The position numbers and the translations under genes were made by a program. A model generated the notes under the pieces. The model had not been told where the DNA came from. It saw only the letters and a program-made list of their open reading frames with translations, and ran no database searches. From assembly GCF_021278985.1 (NCBI RefSeq), contig NZ_CP082833.1, positions 3,534,001 to 3,598,000 on the forward strand: 64,000 bases of DNA, written 5' to 3'. How positions within the stretch are numbered: position 1 is the stretch's first letter; each line of letters starts with the position of its first letter. Below, in pieces: positions 1 through 8,031 of this stretch. Source of the DNA: Citrobacter rodentium NBRC 105723 = DSM 16636 (GTDB taxonomy: Bacteria > Pseudomonadota > Gammaproteobacteria > Enterobacterales > Enterobacteriaceae).

Positions 1-441
1 CTGGCGATCCTCGACGGCATGTCGGTGCGCGTGGCTGATGAGGTCTTTATCCTGCCGCTGAATGCGGTCATGGAATCGCTGCAGCCGCGCGAAGACGATC
101 TGCACCCGCTGGCGGGCGGCGAACGCGTACTGGAGGTGCGCGGCGAATACCTGCCGCTGGTGGAGCTGTGGAAGGTGTTTGACGTTGCAGGGGCGAAAAC
201 CGAAGCCACCCAGGGCATCGTGGTGATCCTGCAAAGCGGGGGACGTCGTTACGCGCTGCTGGTGGATCAACTGATCGGCCAGCACCAGGTGGTCGTGAAG
301 AACCTGGAAAGCAACTACCGTAAAGTGCCGGGTATCTCCGCGGCGACGATTCTGGGCGATGGCAGCGTCGCGCTGATTGTGGATGTCTCCGCCCTGCAAA
401 GTTTAAATCGCGAACAACGTATGGCGATCACCGCCGCCTGA
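1..441 (+). CDS. cheA: Chemotaxis histidine kinase CheA, C-terminal part (gene open at left edge)
   Basis: These are the last 146 codons of cheA, read in frame from base 1 to the TGA at 439-441. They match the C-terminal P5 regulatory domain of enterobacterial CheA, a CheW-like fold (the stretches LPLVELWKVF and VKNLESNYRKVPGISAATIL are typical). P5 docks the kinase to CheW and to chemoreceptor tips, so receptor state controls autophosphorylation and phosphotransfer to CheY and CheB. The phosphotransfer and catalytic domains lie outside the window. cheW follows 19 bases after the stop on the same strand, as in the E. coli mocha operon. Identification is secure; only the fragment length limits it. 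Confidence 0.97.
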   Translation: MAILDGMSVRVADEVFILPLNAVMESLQPREDDLHPLAGGERVLEVRGEYLPLVELWKVFDVAGAKTEATQGIVVILQSGGRRYALLVDQLIGQHQVVVKNLESNYRKVPGISAATILGDGSVALIVDVSALQSLNREQRMAITAA

Positions 442-460
442 TTGAGTGAGAAGGAAAAAT

Positions 461-964
461 ATGACCGGTATGACTAATGTAACCAAACTGGCCGGCGAGC
501 CGTCAGGCCAGGAGTTCCTGGTGTTTACGCTGGGAGATGAAGAGTACGGTATCGATATCCTGAAAGTGCAGGAGATTCGCGGCTACGATCAGGTGACGCG
601 CATTGCCAATACGCCCGCGTTTATCAAAGGGGTGACGAACCTGCGCGGCGTGATTGTACCGATCGTCGATCTGCGCGTGAAGTTTTGCGAGGGCGACGTA
701 GAGTATAACGATAACACGGTGGTGATCGTACTGAATCTTGGACAGCGGGTCGTGGGGATTGTCGTTGACGGCGTCTCCGATGTGCTGTCGCTGACCGCTG
801 AACAGATCCGTCCGGCGCCGGAATTTGCCGTGACGCTGTCAACCGAATACCTGACGGGGCTGGGCGCGCTGGGCGAACGTATGCTGATCCTGGTGAACAT
901 CGAAAAGCTGCTGAACAGCGACGAAATGGCGCTGCTGGATATGGCGGCGGCGCATATGGCGTAA
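461..964 (+). CDS. cheW: Chemotaxis coupling protein CheW
   Basis: CheW is the 167-residue adaptor that links methyl-accepting receptors to CheA in the polar signalling array. The protein is nearly colinear with E. coli CheW throughout, including the N-terminal MTGMTNVTKLA. An in-frame ATG exists 15 bases upstream, but the ATG at 461 is preceded by AAGGA at 451 and gives the family N-terminus. It follows cheA by 19 bases. In E. coli tar comes directly next; here a transporter gene and a pilus operon (about 7 kb) separate cheW from tar, so cheW is now the last gene of its transcription unit. A REP-like hairpin follows the stop. Confidence 0.98.
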   Translation: MTGMTNVTKLAGEPSGQEFLVFTLGDEEYGIDILKVQEIRGYDQVTRIANTPAFIKGVTNLRGVIVPIVDLRVKFCEGDVEYNDNTVVIVLNLGQRVVGIVVDGVSDVLSLTAEQIRPAPEFAVTLSTEYLTGLGALGERMLILVNIEKLLNSDEMALLDMAAAHMA

Positions 965-971
965 CCGTCAT

Positions 972-1023
972 GCCGGATGGCGCGGCCTGCGATTCATATT
1001 GCTTCGTAGGCGCGCCATCCGGC
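972..1023. repeat. REP-like palindrome between convergent cheW and transporter gene
   Basis: GCCGGATGGCGCG (972-984) is perfectly complementary to CGCGCCATCCGGC (1011-1023). The sequence has the REP/BIME head typical of enterobacterial intergenic repeats. It lies between two convergent genes, where it can stabilise 3' ends or act as a weak bidirectional terminator. Confidence 0.8.
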
Positions 1024-1034
1024 ACAATAATGCG

Positions 1035-2303
1035 TTACGCTTGTACTTCCTGCATTCTCTCTTCTTTATCGCTTTCCGCCAGCAATCCCTCATCCTGTGC
1101 CAGCATCGCGGTGGCAATGCCGTTCCCTAACACATTAATCGCGGAACGCCCCATATCAAGGAAATGGTCGATGCCCATCAGCAGCAGGATCCCCGCAACC
1201 GGAATATGGAAACTCGGGATGGTGGCCGCCAGCACTACCAGCGCCGAACGCGGAACCCCGGCGATGCCTTTCGATGCCAGCATCAGCGTGAGCATCAGTA
1301 CGGTTATTTCGGTGAACGACAGATGAATGTTATACGCCTGGGCGATGAACATTGAGGCAAAAGAGCAGTACACCATCGAACCGACCAGATTAAAGGAATA
1401 ACCAATCGGCAGGACGAAAGAGACAATGTTGCGCGAGCAGCCAAATCTGGTCAGTAGCTCCAGCGTTTTCGGATAAGCGGCCTCGGAACTGCTGGTGGTG
1501 AAAGCGACCAGTACCGGATCTTTCAGCATACTGACCAGGCGAAAGACCTCTTTTTTCAGCACCAGATAGCCCGCCGTCAGTAACAGCAGGCAGGTCAACA
1601 GAATCGCGACGTAATAGCCGCCGATAAACGAGGCGTAGTTCAGCAAAATGCCCAGCCCTTCTGTGGCGATCACTGAAGAAATAGCGGCGAAAATCGCCAG
1701 CGGCGCGACGTACATCACGTAACCGGTCACTTTCAGCATAATGTGCGAAACCACGTCCAGCGCGGCGACCAGCGGAGCGTTGAACTTCTCGCCCAGCGAC
1801 GCGCCGCCGATGCCAAAGAACAGTGAAAACACCACGATCTGCAAAATTTCGTTATTCGCCATCGCACCGGCGATGCTGGTGGGAATGGTATGCGACAGGA
1901 ATCCCTTCAGGCTCATCCCGCCTACGGCAAGGCCGGTATCCACCGCCTCTTGCGGAATCGCCAGATTCAGACCGCTGCCGGGCTGTTCAAGGGTGACGAT
2001 CAGCAGGCCCACGAGGATCGACAGCACGGAGGAGCTGACAAACCAGATCATCGCTTTGCCGCCGACCCGTCCGATAGTGCTGGTTTCGCCCAGACGCATA
2101 ATCCCGACGGTTAAGGTACTGAACACTAACGGCGCGATGACCATTTTTATCAGGCGCAGGAAAATATCGGTAAGGAGGGTGATGTTCTCCGCCCAGGCGC
2201 TGATAACGCCAGCAGACGTGTAAGAATGAATAACGGCGCCTGACACAATGCCAGCCAGCATGAAAATCACGATAAGTATCGTGAGCTTATTTGCGTTTGC
2301 CAC
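1035..2303 (-). CDS. DAACS-family dicarboxylate/amino acid:cation symporter (GltP/DctA type)
   Basis: A 422-residue inner-membrane carrier of the dicarboxylate/amino acid:cation symporter family. The start is GTG at 2303, preceded by GAGGAAT. Family marks include the re-entrant loop TTSSSEAAYPK (about residue 270), the TM7 segment LPIGYSFNLVGS and the TM8 segment LDMGRSAINVLGN. The substrate-binding Asp and Arg of TM8 (D-M-G-R) and the following Asn are kept. The TM7 motif, normally N-M/L-D-G-T/S, reads NLVGS, so the Asp that coordinates a cation in characterised homologues is missing. The TM8 Asn (GN instead of GD) is also found in proton-coupled GltP and DctA. The substrate is unknown; glutamate, aspartate or a C4-dicarboxylate are possible. 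Its position inside the che operon, opposite in direction, indicates an insertion. Confidence 0.88.
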   Translation of the reverse strand: MANANKLTILIVIFMLAGIVSGAVIHSYTSAGVISAWAENITLLTDIFLRLIKMVIAPLVFSTLTVGIMRLGETSTIGRVGGKAMIWFVSSSVLSILVGLLIVTLEQPGSGLNLAIPQEAVDTGLAVGGMSLKGFLSHTIPTSIAGAMANNEILQIVVFSLFFGIGGASLGEKFNAPLVAALDVVSHIMLKVTGYVMYVAPLAIFAAISSVIATEGLGILLNYASFIGGYYVAILLTCLLLLTAGYLVLKKEVFRLVSMLKDPVLVAFTTSSSEAAYPKTLELLTRFGCSRNIVSFVLPIGYSFNLVGSMVYCSFASMFIAQAYNIHLSFTEITVLMLTLMLASKGIAGVPRSALVVLAATIPSFHIPVAGILLLMGIDHFLDMGRSAINVLGNGIATAMLAQDEGLLAESDKEERMQEVQA

Positions 2304-2727
2304 AGAATATTCCTCGGACTGAAATTAATAATTTGTTATCAGTTAAACAATTCACCGTGTGAATAATTTTTACTGATTCATTTACTACCTAACCTGGAGT
2401 ATTCCGCTGTGGGTTACAACTATTTTTTATTCTTTATGCATTTTGTTGTGCTTTGAGTGAGGGAATTTTGTGAACTGGATCGCATAAGAATGAATATATC
2501 CTCAGAAATGGATATGAAAACCAAATGTTATCAATATTAATAAATTGATAAATATGATGTTTTTATGTCAATCACCCATCTGTATCAACAAACGTAGCGC
2601 CAGTGGTTGTTTTCACCGCCGTAAGCTAAATTTCTGATTATCATTTCGTTTTCTGAGCGTGCGCGAACTTTCTCGCCATGCCGGAACTGGCTTTCGTCAA
2701 AGGTGACGATGATTCGGAGATGGGGTA
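2304..2727. other. Divergent regulatory region between transporter gene and pilus operon
   Basis: 424 AT-rich bases without a gene, holding the promoters of two divergent units. I see one candidate CRP site (2469-2484) but no clear -35/-10 pair. A short G-rich ribosome-binding region (GGAGATGGGG) sits just before the first pilin ATG at 2728. Confidence 0.6.
2469..2484. promoter_or_regulatory. Candidate CRP-binding site
   Basis: TGTGA-N6-TCGCA differs at one position from the consensus TGTGA-N6-TCACA. It lies 166 bases upstream of the transporter start and 244 bases upstream of the pilin start, so it could serve either. This is a motif match only. Confidence 0.35.
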
Positions 2728-3297
2728 ATGAAAACAATTTCTCGGTTCCTGGGTATGGCTGGCATTTTTCTGCTTCCGCTGCCTTCGGCTCTGGCGGTGA
2801 CCAGTAGCGGAACGGTCGGCGTCACGCTGACGTTAACCAATGGTTGCCTGATCAATGGTTCACCCAGTCAGAGCGGCATCAACTTCGGTACGCTGAATTT
2901 TGGTACCCATCCGGCCACCTTTTCCGAACTGACGACTCAACTGACCGGCGCCGCAGGGGGCAACAGCTTCGGCATCCAGTGCACCACTGCGGACTACACC
3001 GTCCAGGTTACCGGCAATACCAATTCATCAGCGCCAGGCTCGGTGGTCGGTACGCCCGGCACGCCGGCCCGTTACCTGGTGAATGCGGCGAATACCACCC
3101 AGGGCGTGGCGTACAGCCTTTACAGCGACAGCGGTTTCAGTAACGTGATCGCCAACAATACGCCTCTCCCGAAAGCCTCCACCACCGCTGGCGTCGATAA
3201 CTATACGTTATACGGTCGGATTCAGGGCGGCGGCAACAGCGTCACCGTGGTGCCAGGAACCTACACCGATACCGTCAACGTCAGCGTTATTTACTGA
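2728..3297 (+). CDS. Archaic (Csu-type) pilus major subunit, SCPU-domain pilin
   Basis: A 189-residue secreted pilin of the spore-coat-U (SCPU) family, the subunit type of archaic chaperone-usher pili such as Acinetobacter Csu. A signal peptide (about residues 1-23, LPLPSALA) is followed by one SCPU beta-sandwich domain with a conserved Cys pair (near residues 40 and 91), the start motif INFGTLNFGT and the family ending GTYTDTVNVSVIY, which acts in donor-strand exchange. It is first in a five-gene operon (pilin, pilin, chaperone, usher, tip adhesin), the CsuA/B position, so it probably forms the fibre shaft. The next gene follows after 13 bases. The function assignment rests on fold family and operon layout; the adhesive target is unknown. 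Confidence 0.88.
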   Translation: MKTISRFLGMAGIFLLPLPSALAVTSSGTVGVTLTLTNGCLINGSPSQSGINFGTLNFGTHPATFSELTTQLTGAAGGNSFGIQCTTADYTVQVTGNTNSSAPGSVVGTPGTPARYLVNAANTTQGVAYSLYSDSGFSNVIANNTPLPKASTTAGVDNYTLYGRIQGGGNSVTVVPGTYTDTVNVSVIY

Positions 3298-3310
3298 TAC
3301 GCCTTTTTAA

Positions 3311-3853
3311 ATGAGTCGTTGGATGACGCGCTTCCTGCGAGGAAGCGGGGGATGGCTGCGCCTTTTTCCGGCGGCGCTGGCTGCGGTTGTATCGCCAGTT
3401 TCCGCCGTTACCACGCAATCTTTTCAACTCAGCGCCACGATAACGCCCGGCTGCTCGGTGACAACCGGCAGCGGCGCTGCGCTGGGTAGCCTGAACTTCG
3501 GTAGCTACAGCGGCGTGGAAAACCGACAGGTCAGCAGTCAGTTTGTGCCCAATGCCGCCCTGACGCTGGCCTGTACGCCGGGGGTGGCGCTGAGCATGAC
3601 GGTGGACGGCGGACGATACTACGGTTCGGTGCGCAATATGCAGCGCGATGGCGGCACGCAACGGGTCGGCTATCGACTTTACAGCACCTCATCGCTGACG
3701 GCAAACAGCGAGATTGGCGTTAATCAGCCGGTTTCAGTGACCTACACCAACAGTAATAACATTGCGCTACCGCTTTTCGGCGTCGCATTTTTAACCGGTT
3801 TCAGCCCGGCGGGCAATTATTCAGATCTGCTTACCGTGACCTTGTCATGGTAG
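3311..3853 (+). CDS. Archaic pilus minor subunit, SCPU-domain protein
   Basis: A 180-residue secreted SCPU-domain pilin. A cleavable signal peptide (about 1-32, ending PVSA) precedes one domain with GSLNFGSYSG, two Cys residues and the ending GNYSDLLTVTLSW. It occupies the CsuA/CsuB position and is probably an adaptor between shaft and tip. The start is uncertain: the ATG at 3311 has a poor ribosome-binding site and an ATG at 3323 is equally possible, so translation may be coupled to the gene upstream, 13 bases away. Csu operons usually carry two such minor pilins; here there is only one, making this a five-gene version. Confidence 0.83.
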   Translation: MSRWMTRFLRGSGGWLRLFPAALAAVVSPVSAVTTQSFQLSATITPGCSVTTGSGAALGSLNFGSYSGVENRQVSSQFVPNAALTLACTPGVALSMTVDGGRYYGSVRNMQRDGGTQRVGYRLYSTSSLTANSEIGVNQPVSVTYTNSNNIALPLFGVAFLTGFSPAGNYSDLLTVTLSW

Positions 3854-3869
3854 CGAAGGGAGAAGTGAC

Positions 3870-4622
3870 ATGAATTTGCGGGCATCCTGGCTGTTGTCAG
3901 GCTTTGTGACAGCGCTCTTATCATCGGGGGCAAACGGCGCGGCGACCATTTTGCTGTGGCCGATCGATCCCTGGCTGGCGGCAGACAGTAACGCCACTGA
4001 GCTATGGATCCAGAATCAGGGTACTACGCCAACGACGATGCAGGTGCGCATCGTTCGCTGGCAGCAGGAGAACGGTTTTGAACGCTACACCTCGCAACAG
4101 GATGTGGTGGCCAGTCCGCCGATCGTGCGCATTGAAAAAGGCAATAAGCAGCTGATTCGCCTGATCAAGCAGTCCACCGTTCCCCACGGGGTGGAGCAGG
4201 CGTACCGGATCATCGTCGATGAGATCCCCCAGCCAGGCAGCCAGAATAAACCGCAAATGGGGCTTAACGTGCAGATGCGCTATTCGCTGCCGCTGTTTGT
4301 CTACGGGGAGGGCGTAAAGACCTGGGCGCAGGAGGAACATCATGCGCAGGTCAATCCTTCGCAACTGCGCTGGCGGGTGGTGCGTAATGAAGGGCAACCG
4401 CAGCTGGAGGTGCGCAACGACGGCGATATACATGTCCGGCTGAGTAAAGTGTCGCTCCGTCAGGGCGGCGCGCAGCACGCTATGGCCGAAGGCCTGCTGG
4501 GATATGTTCTGCCCGGGAGCGTTCGTCGCTGGCCGTTACCCACCGGGGCAACCCGTCCTGACCAACTTACCGCGGCAATCAACGCGCAGGACGGCAAATG
4601 GTTGTCTGGTCCCGCCAACTGA
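3870..4622 (+). CDS. Archaic pilus periplasmic chaperone (CsuC type)
   Basis: A 250-residue periplasmic chaperone that holds SCPU subunits by donor-strand complementation and delivers them to the usher. A signal peptide ends at ANGA. The N-terminus ILLWPIDPWL, the edge strand VRIVRWQQENG and the motif IRIEKGNKQLIRL-like segment (VRIEKGNKQLIRLIK) identify the archaic PapD-like chaperones. The ATG at 3870 has a GGGAG ribosome-binding site. The 3' end overlaps the usher start by 25 bases, indicating coupled translation. The length is normal for the family. Confidence 0.92.
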   Translation: MNLRASWLLSGFVTALLSSGANGAATILLWPIDPWLAADSNATELWIQNQGTTPTTMQVRIVRWQQENGFERYTSQQDVVASPPIVRIEKGNKQLIRLIKQSTVPHGVEQAYRIIVDEIPQPGSQNKPQMGLNVQMRYSLPLFVYGEGVKTWAQEEHHAQVNPSQLRWRVVRNEGQPQLEVRNDGDIHVRLSKVSLRQGGAQHAMAEGLLGYVLPGSVRRWPLPTGATRPDQLTAAINAQDGKWLSGPAN

Positions 4623-6988
4623 GCGGCGTGCTGATGACGGCTTTTCTGACCACCACCGGCGTCTGTCGCGCTGAGTCAGGAGATGATGCGCTACCGCCTC
4701 CGCCGGATGCACGGGCTATCGACCAGCAGGCGGTTTTCCATCTGGTGCTGATTGTTAACCATTACGATACGCAGCAGGTGGTCCCCGTGATTCAGCGGGC
4801 GGGCGATTACTATGTCGCCAGCGCCGACCTTCAGCATGCGGGGCTTCCTGCCGGCAAACTTCCTGCGGGCGAGGTGAACGTTTCACGTCTGCCGCAGGTA
4901 AACGTCAGCTATGACAGCAGCGGACAGCGTCTGCTGCTCAGCGTACCGCGCGACTGGTTGCCGGAACGCGGTACGCCGTTTGGCGGAGAAACCCCGGCGC
5001 ATGAGGCGCGAAACGGCAGCGGAGCGCTGCTGAATTATGATTTTTACACCAGCAGCACGCAAGACGGCGACAGCCAGGCCTCTGTATGGCATGAGCTGCG
5101 CCTGTTTAATGATGCGGGGGCGCTCTCCTCCACGGGGTATGTGCGGCAGAATCTGGCGGGAGACGAAGACTGGCAGGATGGCTATGTGCGTTACGATACC
5201 GTATTCACCGCCACCCGTGAGGAAAATGCCACCCAGTGGCGGGTGGGCGATGTGATCACCGATGCCCTGAGCTGGAGCAACAGCGTCCGCGTCGGCGGGA
5301 TAGCGTGGGGGCGCGATTTCTCTTTACGCCCGGACTTGGTTACCTGGCCCCTACCGGAATTTTCCGGCGAAGCGGCGGTGCCAACCGCCGTCGATCTGTT
5401 TATTAACGGTTATCGGGCCGGTTCGACTGAACTACAGCCCGGACCGTTCACGCTGACCAATCTTCCTTATATTAACGGCGCGGGCGATGCGGTGCTGGTC
5501 ACCCGCGATGCGCTCGGCAGGCAGGTGAGTACCACTTTGCCGTTCTATGTCGCCAGCAATCTGTTGAAAACCGGCGTCAGCGATGGCGCCGTAACCCTCG
5601 GCAGCCTGCGGCGAAATTACGGGGTCGATAACTTTGACTATGGTCCGGCGGCGGGCAGCGCGAGCTATCGCTACGGCGTGAATGATTATCTGACCCTTGA
5701 AGGGCATGGGGAAGGGGCCGAAGAGCTGGCGCTGGGCGGCGCGGGCGCGCTGGTAAAGCTGGGGCGTTTCGGAGTCGTAAACGGCGCCTGGACGGAAAGC
5801 CGGATGCGCGGCAGGCAGGGGAATCAGCTTAACTGGGGATATCAGTACAGTACCGCCGCATTCAGCGTGGCGACGCAGCATTCCCGGCGTGAGCGTGGGT
5901 TTGGCAATCTTGCGCTGTATGACCAGAGCGCGCTGGTGGACGACGACAACCAGCCGCTGGCCTCATTAAGCCAGCGCAGCGATCAGTATGCGTTAACCTT
6001 TAATATGGGCAGCTTCGGCAATATCGGCGCGGCGTGGATTGGCATCCGTAGTTTCGACGCGCAAAAGACGGAGCTACTGAATCTCTCCTGGAGCCGCAGC
6101 CTGTGGCGCAGCAGCAGTATCTATCTGGCGGCAAGCAGGGATAACCAGCAGGGGGAGTGGACGCTGGCGATGTCGGTGCAGATCCCATTGGGCGAGCGGG
6201 ACAGCGCGGCAGTCACCATGGAGAAAACGCCGGATGCCGGGCAGACGCAGCGTATTAACTACAACCACGCGATGCCGACCGATGGCGGGTTCAGCTGGAA
6301 TCTGGCCTGGGCGCGGCAGACTCAGGCGCGAAACTATCAGCAGGCGACGCTGGGATGGCGCAACAATAACGTAGAGTTACAGGGCGGCACCTGGGGTGAA
6401 AACAACGCCATGACCTGGTGGGGCGAGGCGCTGGGCTCGCTGGTGCTGATGGAAAACCAGCTGTTCGCCGCCAATAAGATCAATGATGCGTTTGTGCTGG
6501 TGAGCACCGACGGTCAGCCGGGCGTGCCGGTCAACTACGAAAACCAGCCGGTCGGCGCAACAAACGACAACGGTTATCTGCTGATCAGCGGCGTCTCTGC
6601 ATACTATCCCGCACGTTACAGCATTGATACCCTCAGGCTGCCCGCCGATACCCGTCTGCGGGAGACTGAACGCAAAGTGGCCCTGCGCCGCCAGAGCGGT
6701 TTTCTGGTTGATTTTCCGATGGAACAGACGCGGGTGGCGAGCGTCATTCTCCATGATGAACACGGCCAGCCGCTTCCGCTGGCAAGCCAGGTGCTGCGGG
6801 ATAACGGCACGTCGGCGGTGGTGGGGTATGAGGGGATTGTCTGGCTGGAAAATCTCAACAAGGTTAACCCTCTGCAGGTGATAGCGCCGGATGGACAGCG
6901 CTGCACGGCGACCCTGACTCTGACGCCAAATCCTCAGCATAAGCTGCAAACCTACGGACCGCTGGTCTGCCGCGGGGGGATGCAATGA
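4598..6988 (+). CDS. Archaic pilus outer-membrane usher (CsuD type)
   Basis: A 796-residue outer-membrane usher that recruits chaperone-subunit complexes and secretes the pilus fibre. A signal peptide (to about residue 26, GVCRA) leads into an N-terminal chaperone-binding domain. A long beta-barrel follows, with the plug segment near residues 264-315 (VDLFINGYRAGSTELQPGPF), and then C-terminal domains from about residue 640 (QPGVPVNYENQPVGATNDNG). Archaic ushers are shorter than FimD-type ushers, and this length fits. It overlaps the chaperone gene by 25 bases and the adhesin gene by 4 (ATGA), so all three are translationally coupled. Confidence 0.92.
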   Translation: MVVWSRQLSGVLMTAFLTTTGVCRAESGDDALPPPPDARAIDQQAVFHLVLIVNHYDTQQVVPVIQRAGDYYVASADLQHAGLPAGKLPAGEVNVSRLPQVNVSYDSSGQRLLLSVPRDWLPERGTPFGGETPAHEARNGSGALLNYDFYTSSTQDGDSQASVWHELRLFNDAGALSSTGYVRQNLAGDEDWQDGYVRYDTVFTATREENATQWRVGDVITDALSWSNSVRVGGIAWGRDFSLRPDLVTWPLPEFSGEAAVPTAVDLFINGYRAGSTELQPGPFTLTNLPYINGAGDAVLVTRDALGRQVSTTLPFYVASNLLKTGVSDGAVTLGSLRRNYGVDNFDYGPAAGSASYRYGVNDYLTLEGHGEGAEELALGGAGALVKLGRFGVVNGAWTESRMRGRQGNQLNWGYQYSTAAFSVATQHSRRERGFGNLALYDQSALVDDDNQPLASLSQRSDQYALTFNMGSFGNIGAAWIGIRSFDAQKTELLNLSWSRSLWRSSSIYLAASRDNQQGEWTLAMSVQIPLGERDSAAVTMEKTPDAGQTQRINYNHAMPTDGGFSWNLAWARQTQARNYQQATLGWRNNNVELQGGTWGENNAMTWWGEALGSLVLMENQLFAANKINDAFVLVSTDGQPGVPVNYENQPVGATNDNGYLLISGVSAYYPARYSIDTLRLPADTRLRETERKVALRRQSGFLVDFPMEQTRVASVILHDEHGQPLPLASQVLRDNGTSAVVGYEGIVWLENLNKVNPLQVIAPDGQRCTATLTLTPNPQHKLQTYGPLVCRGGMQ

Positions 6989-7950
6989 GTTGCCGCGCGC
7001 TGTTGCTCCTGCTGTTATTGTTTGCCGCGCCGGAGGCGTGGGCGGCCTGTCGGGTGAGCACCACCAACGGCGCGTTTGGCAGTGTCTCATCGTTTACCGT
7101 CAACAGCACGGAGCAGTCCACCAGCGCCAGTTTAGTCGTGCAGTGCGATGTTGTGCTGGGACTGCTGAATAACGACACGATCACGCTTACCTATACCGGG
7201 GCGACGGTCTCCGCCAGCAACCGGGCAACCCTGAAGCGCAGCGATAACGCCACGGTGACCGATGTGATTCCGGTACGCATGTGCGCTCAGTCCGCTTGCG
7301 CCAGCAACAACGAGATAGCGATTGGCGGCAGTTATACCTGGAGCGGCAGCTCGCTGCTGGCGTTGTTAGGATCATCGCGATTCACGTTGCCGCTTTACTT
7401 TCGCACCAGCACCGGCCAGCAGGTCAGCGCCGGACCGTATCAGGTCACGCTCAATTTCAACGTCGCTTATAACGTATGTCAGATTGGGGCGCTGGGGCTG
7501 TGCGGCACTGCGCAAACCGGCACCGTCGCGTCGAGCCTGCAACTCAATCTCACGGTCACCAATGATTGCATTACCATCAATGCGCCGAACGTCAATTTTG
7601 GCAGCGCGCCGCTGGCGAAAGATTTTCCGGCGGTTTCGCAGGCGGTTTCCATCACCTGCACCAAAGGCAGTAGCTATACGGTGGGGATAAATAACGGCAG
7701 TTACGCCGCCGGTAGCGCGCGCAATATGGCGAGCGGCAGTAATCGCCTGAGCTACGAGATTTATAAAGCCAGCACCACCAATCGTTGGGGCAGCGTCGGC
7801 AGCGAACGCTGGGCCAGCAGCGCGTCATCATCCGCCAGCAGCGACGGTCTGCTGCGCACTTATAACTACACCGCCAGAGTTTTGCCTGCTCAGACAACGC
7901 CGCCAGCGGGAACCTACACCGACACGGTAGTGGTGGATATCGCCTTCTGA
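6985..7950 (+). CDS. Archaic pilus tip adhesin, two-domain SCPU protein (CsuE type)
   Basis: A 321-residue protein with a signal peptide (to about residue 21, PEAWA) and two SCPU-type domains, roughly 22-170 and 185-321. The N-terminal domain is divergent, as expected of a receptor-binding or hydrophobic-finger tip domain. The C-terminal one is a normal pilin domain ending AGTYTDTVVVDIAF. Two-domain SCPU proteins encoded last in Csu-type operons are the tip adhesins that mediate biofilm attachment in Acinetobacter. The ATG overlaps the usher stop. The binding target cannot be inferred. Confidence 0.87.
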   Translation: MSCRALLLLLLLFAAPEAWAACRVSTTNGAFGSVSSFTVNSTEQSTSASLVVQCDVVLGLLNNDTITLTYTGATVSASNRATLKRSDNATVTDVIPVRMCAQSACASNNEIAIGGSYTWSGSSLLALLGSSRFTLPLYFRTSTGQQVSAGPYQVTLNFNVAYNVCQIGALGLCGTAQTGTVASSLQLNLTVTNDCITINAPNVNFGSAPLAKDFPAVSQAVSITCTKGSSYTVGINNGSYAAGSARNMASGSNRLSYEIYKASTTNRWGSVGSERWASSASSSASSDGLLRTYNYTARVLPAQTTPPAGTYTDTVVVDIAF

Positions 7951-7973
7951 GCCGATTTCCCCTTTCGCAAACG

Positions 7974-8000
7974 TAAAGTTCTTATCCCGGGTGCCGATAA
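7974..8000 (+). promoter_or_regulatory. Sigma-28 (FliA) promoter of tar
   Basis: TAAAGTTC (7974-7981), an 11-base spacer and GCCGATAA (7993-8000) match the FliA consensus TAAAGTTT-N11-GCCGATAA with one mismatch. It lies 31 bases upstream of the tar ATG, after the pilus operon, and puts tar-cheRBYZ under flagellar class 3 control independently of cheW. Confidence 0.92.
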
Positions 8001-8031
8001 CGTTGATAACTCGTTTCCTGGAAGGTGCCTT

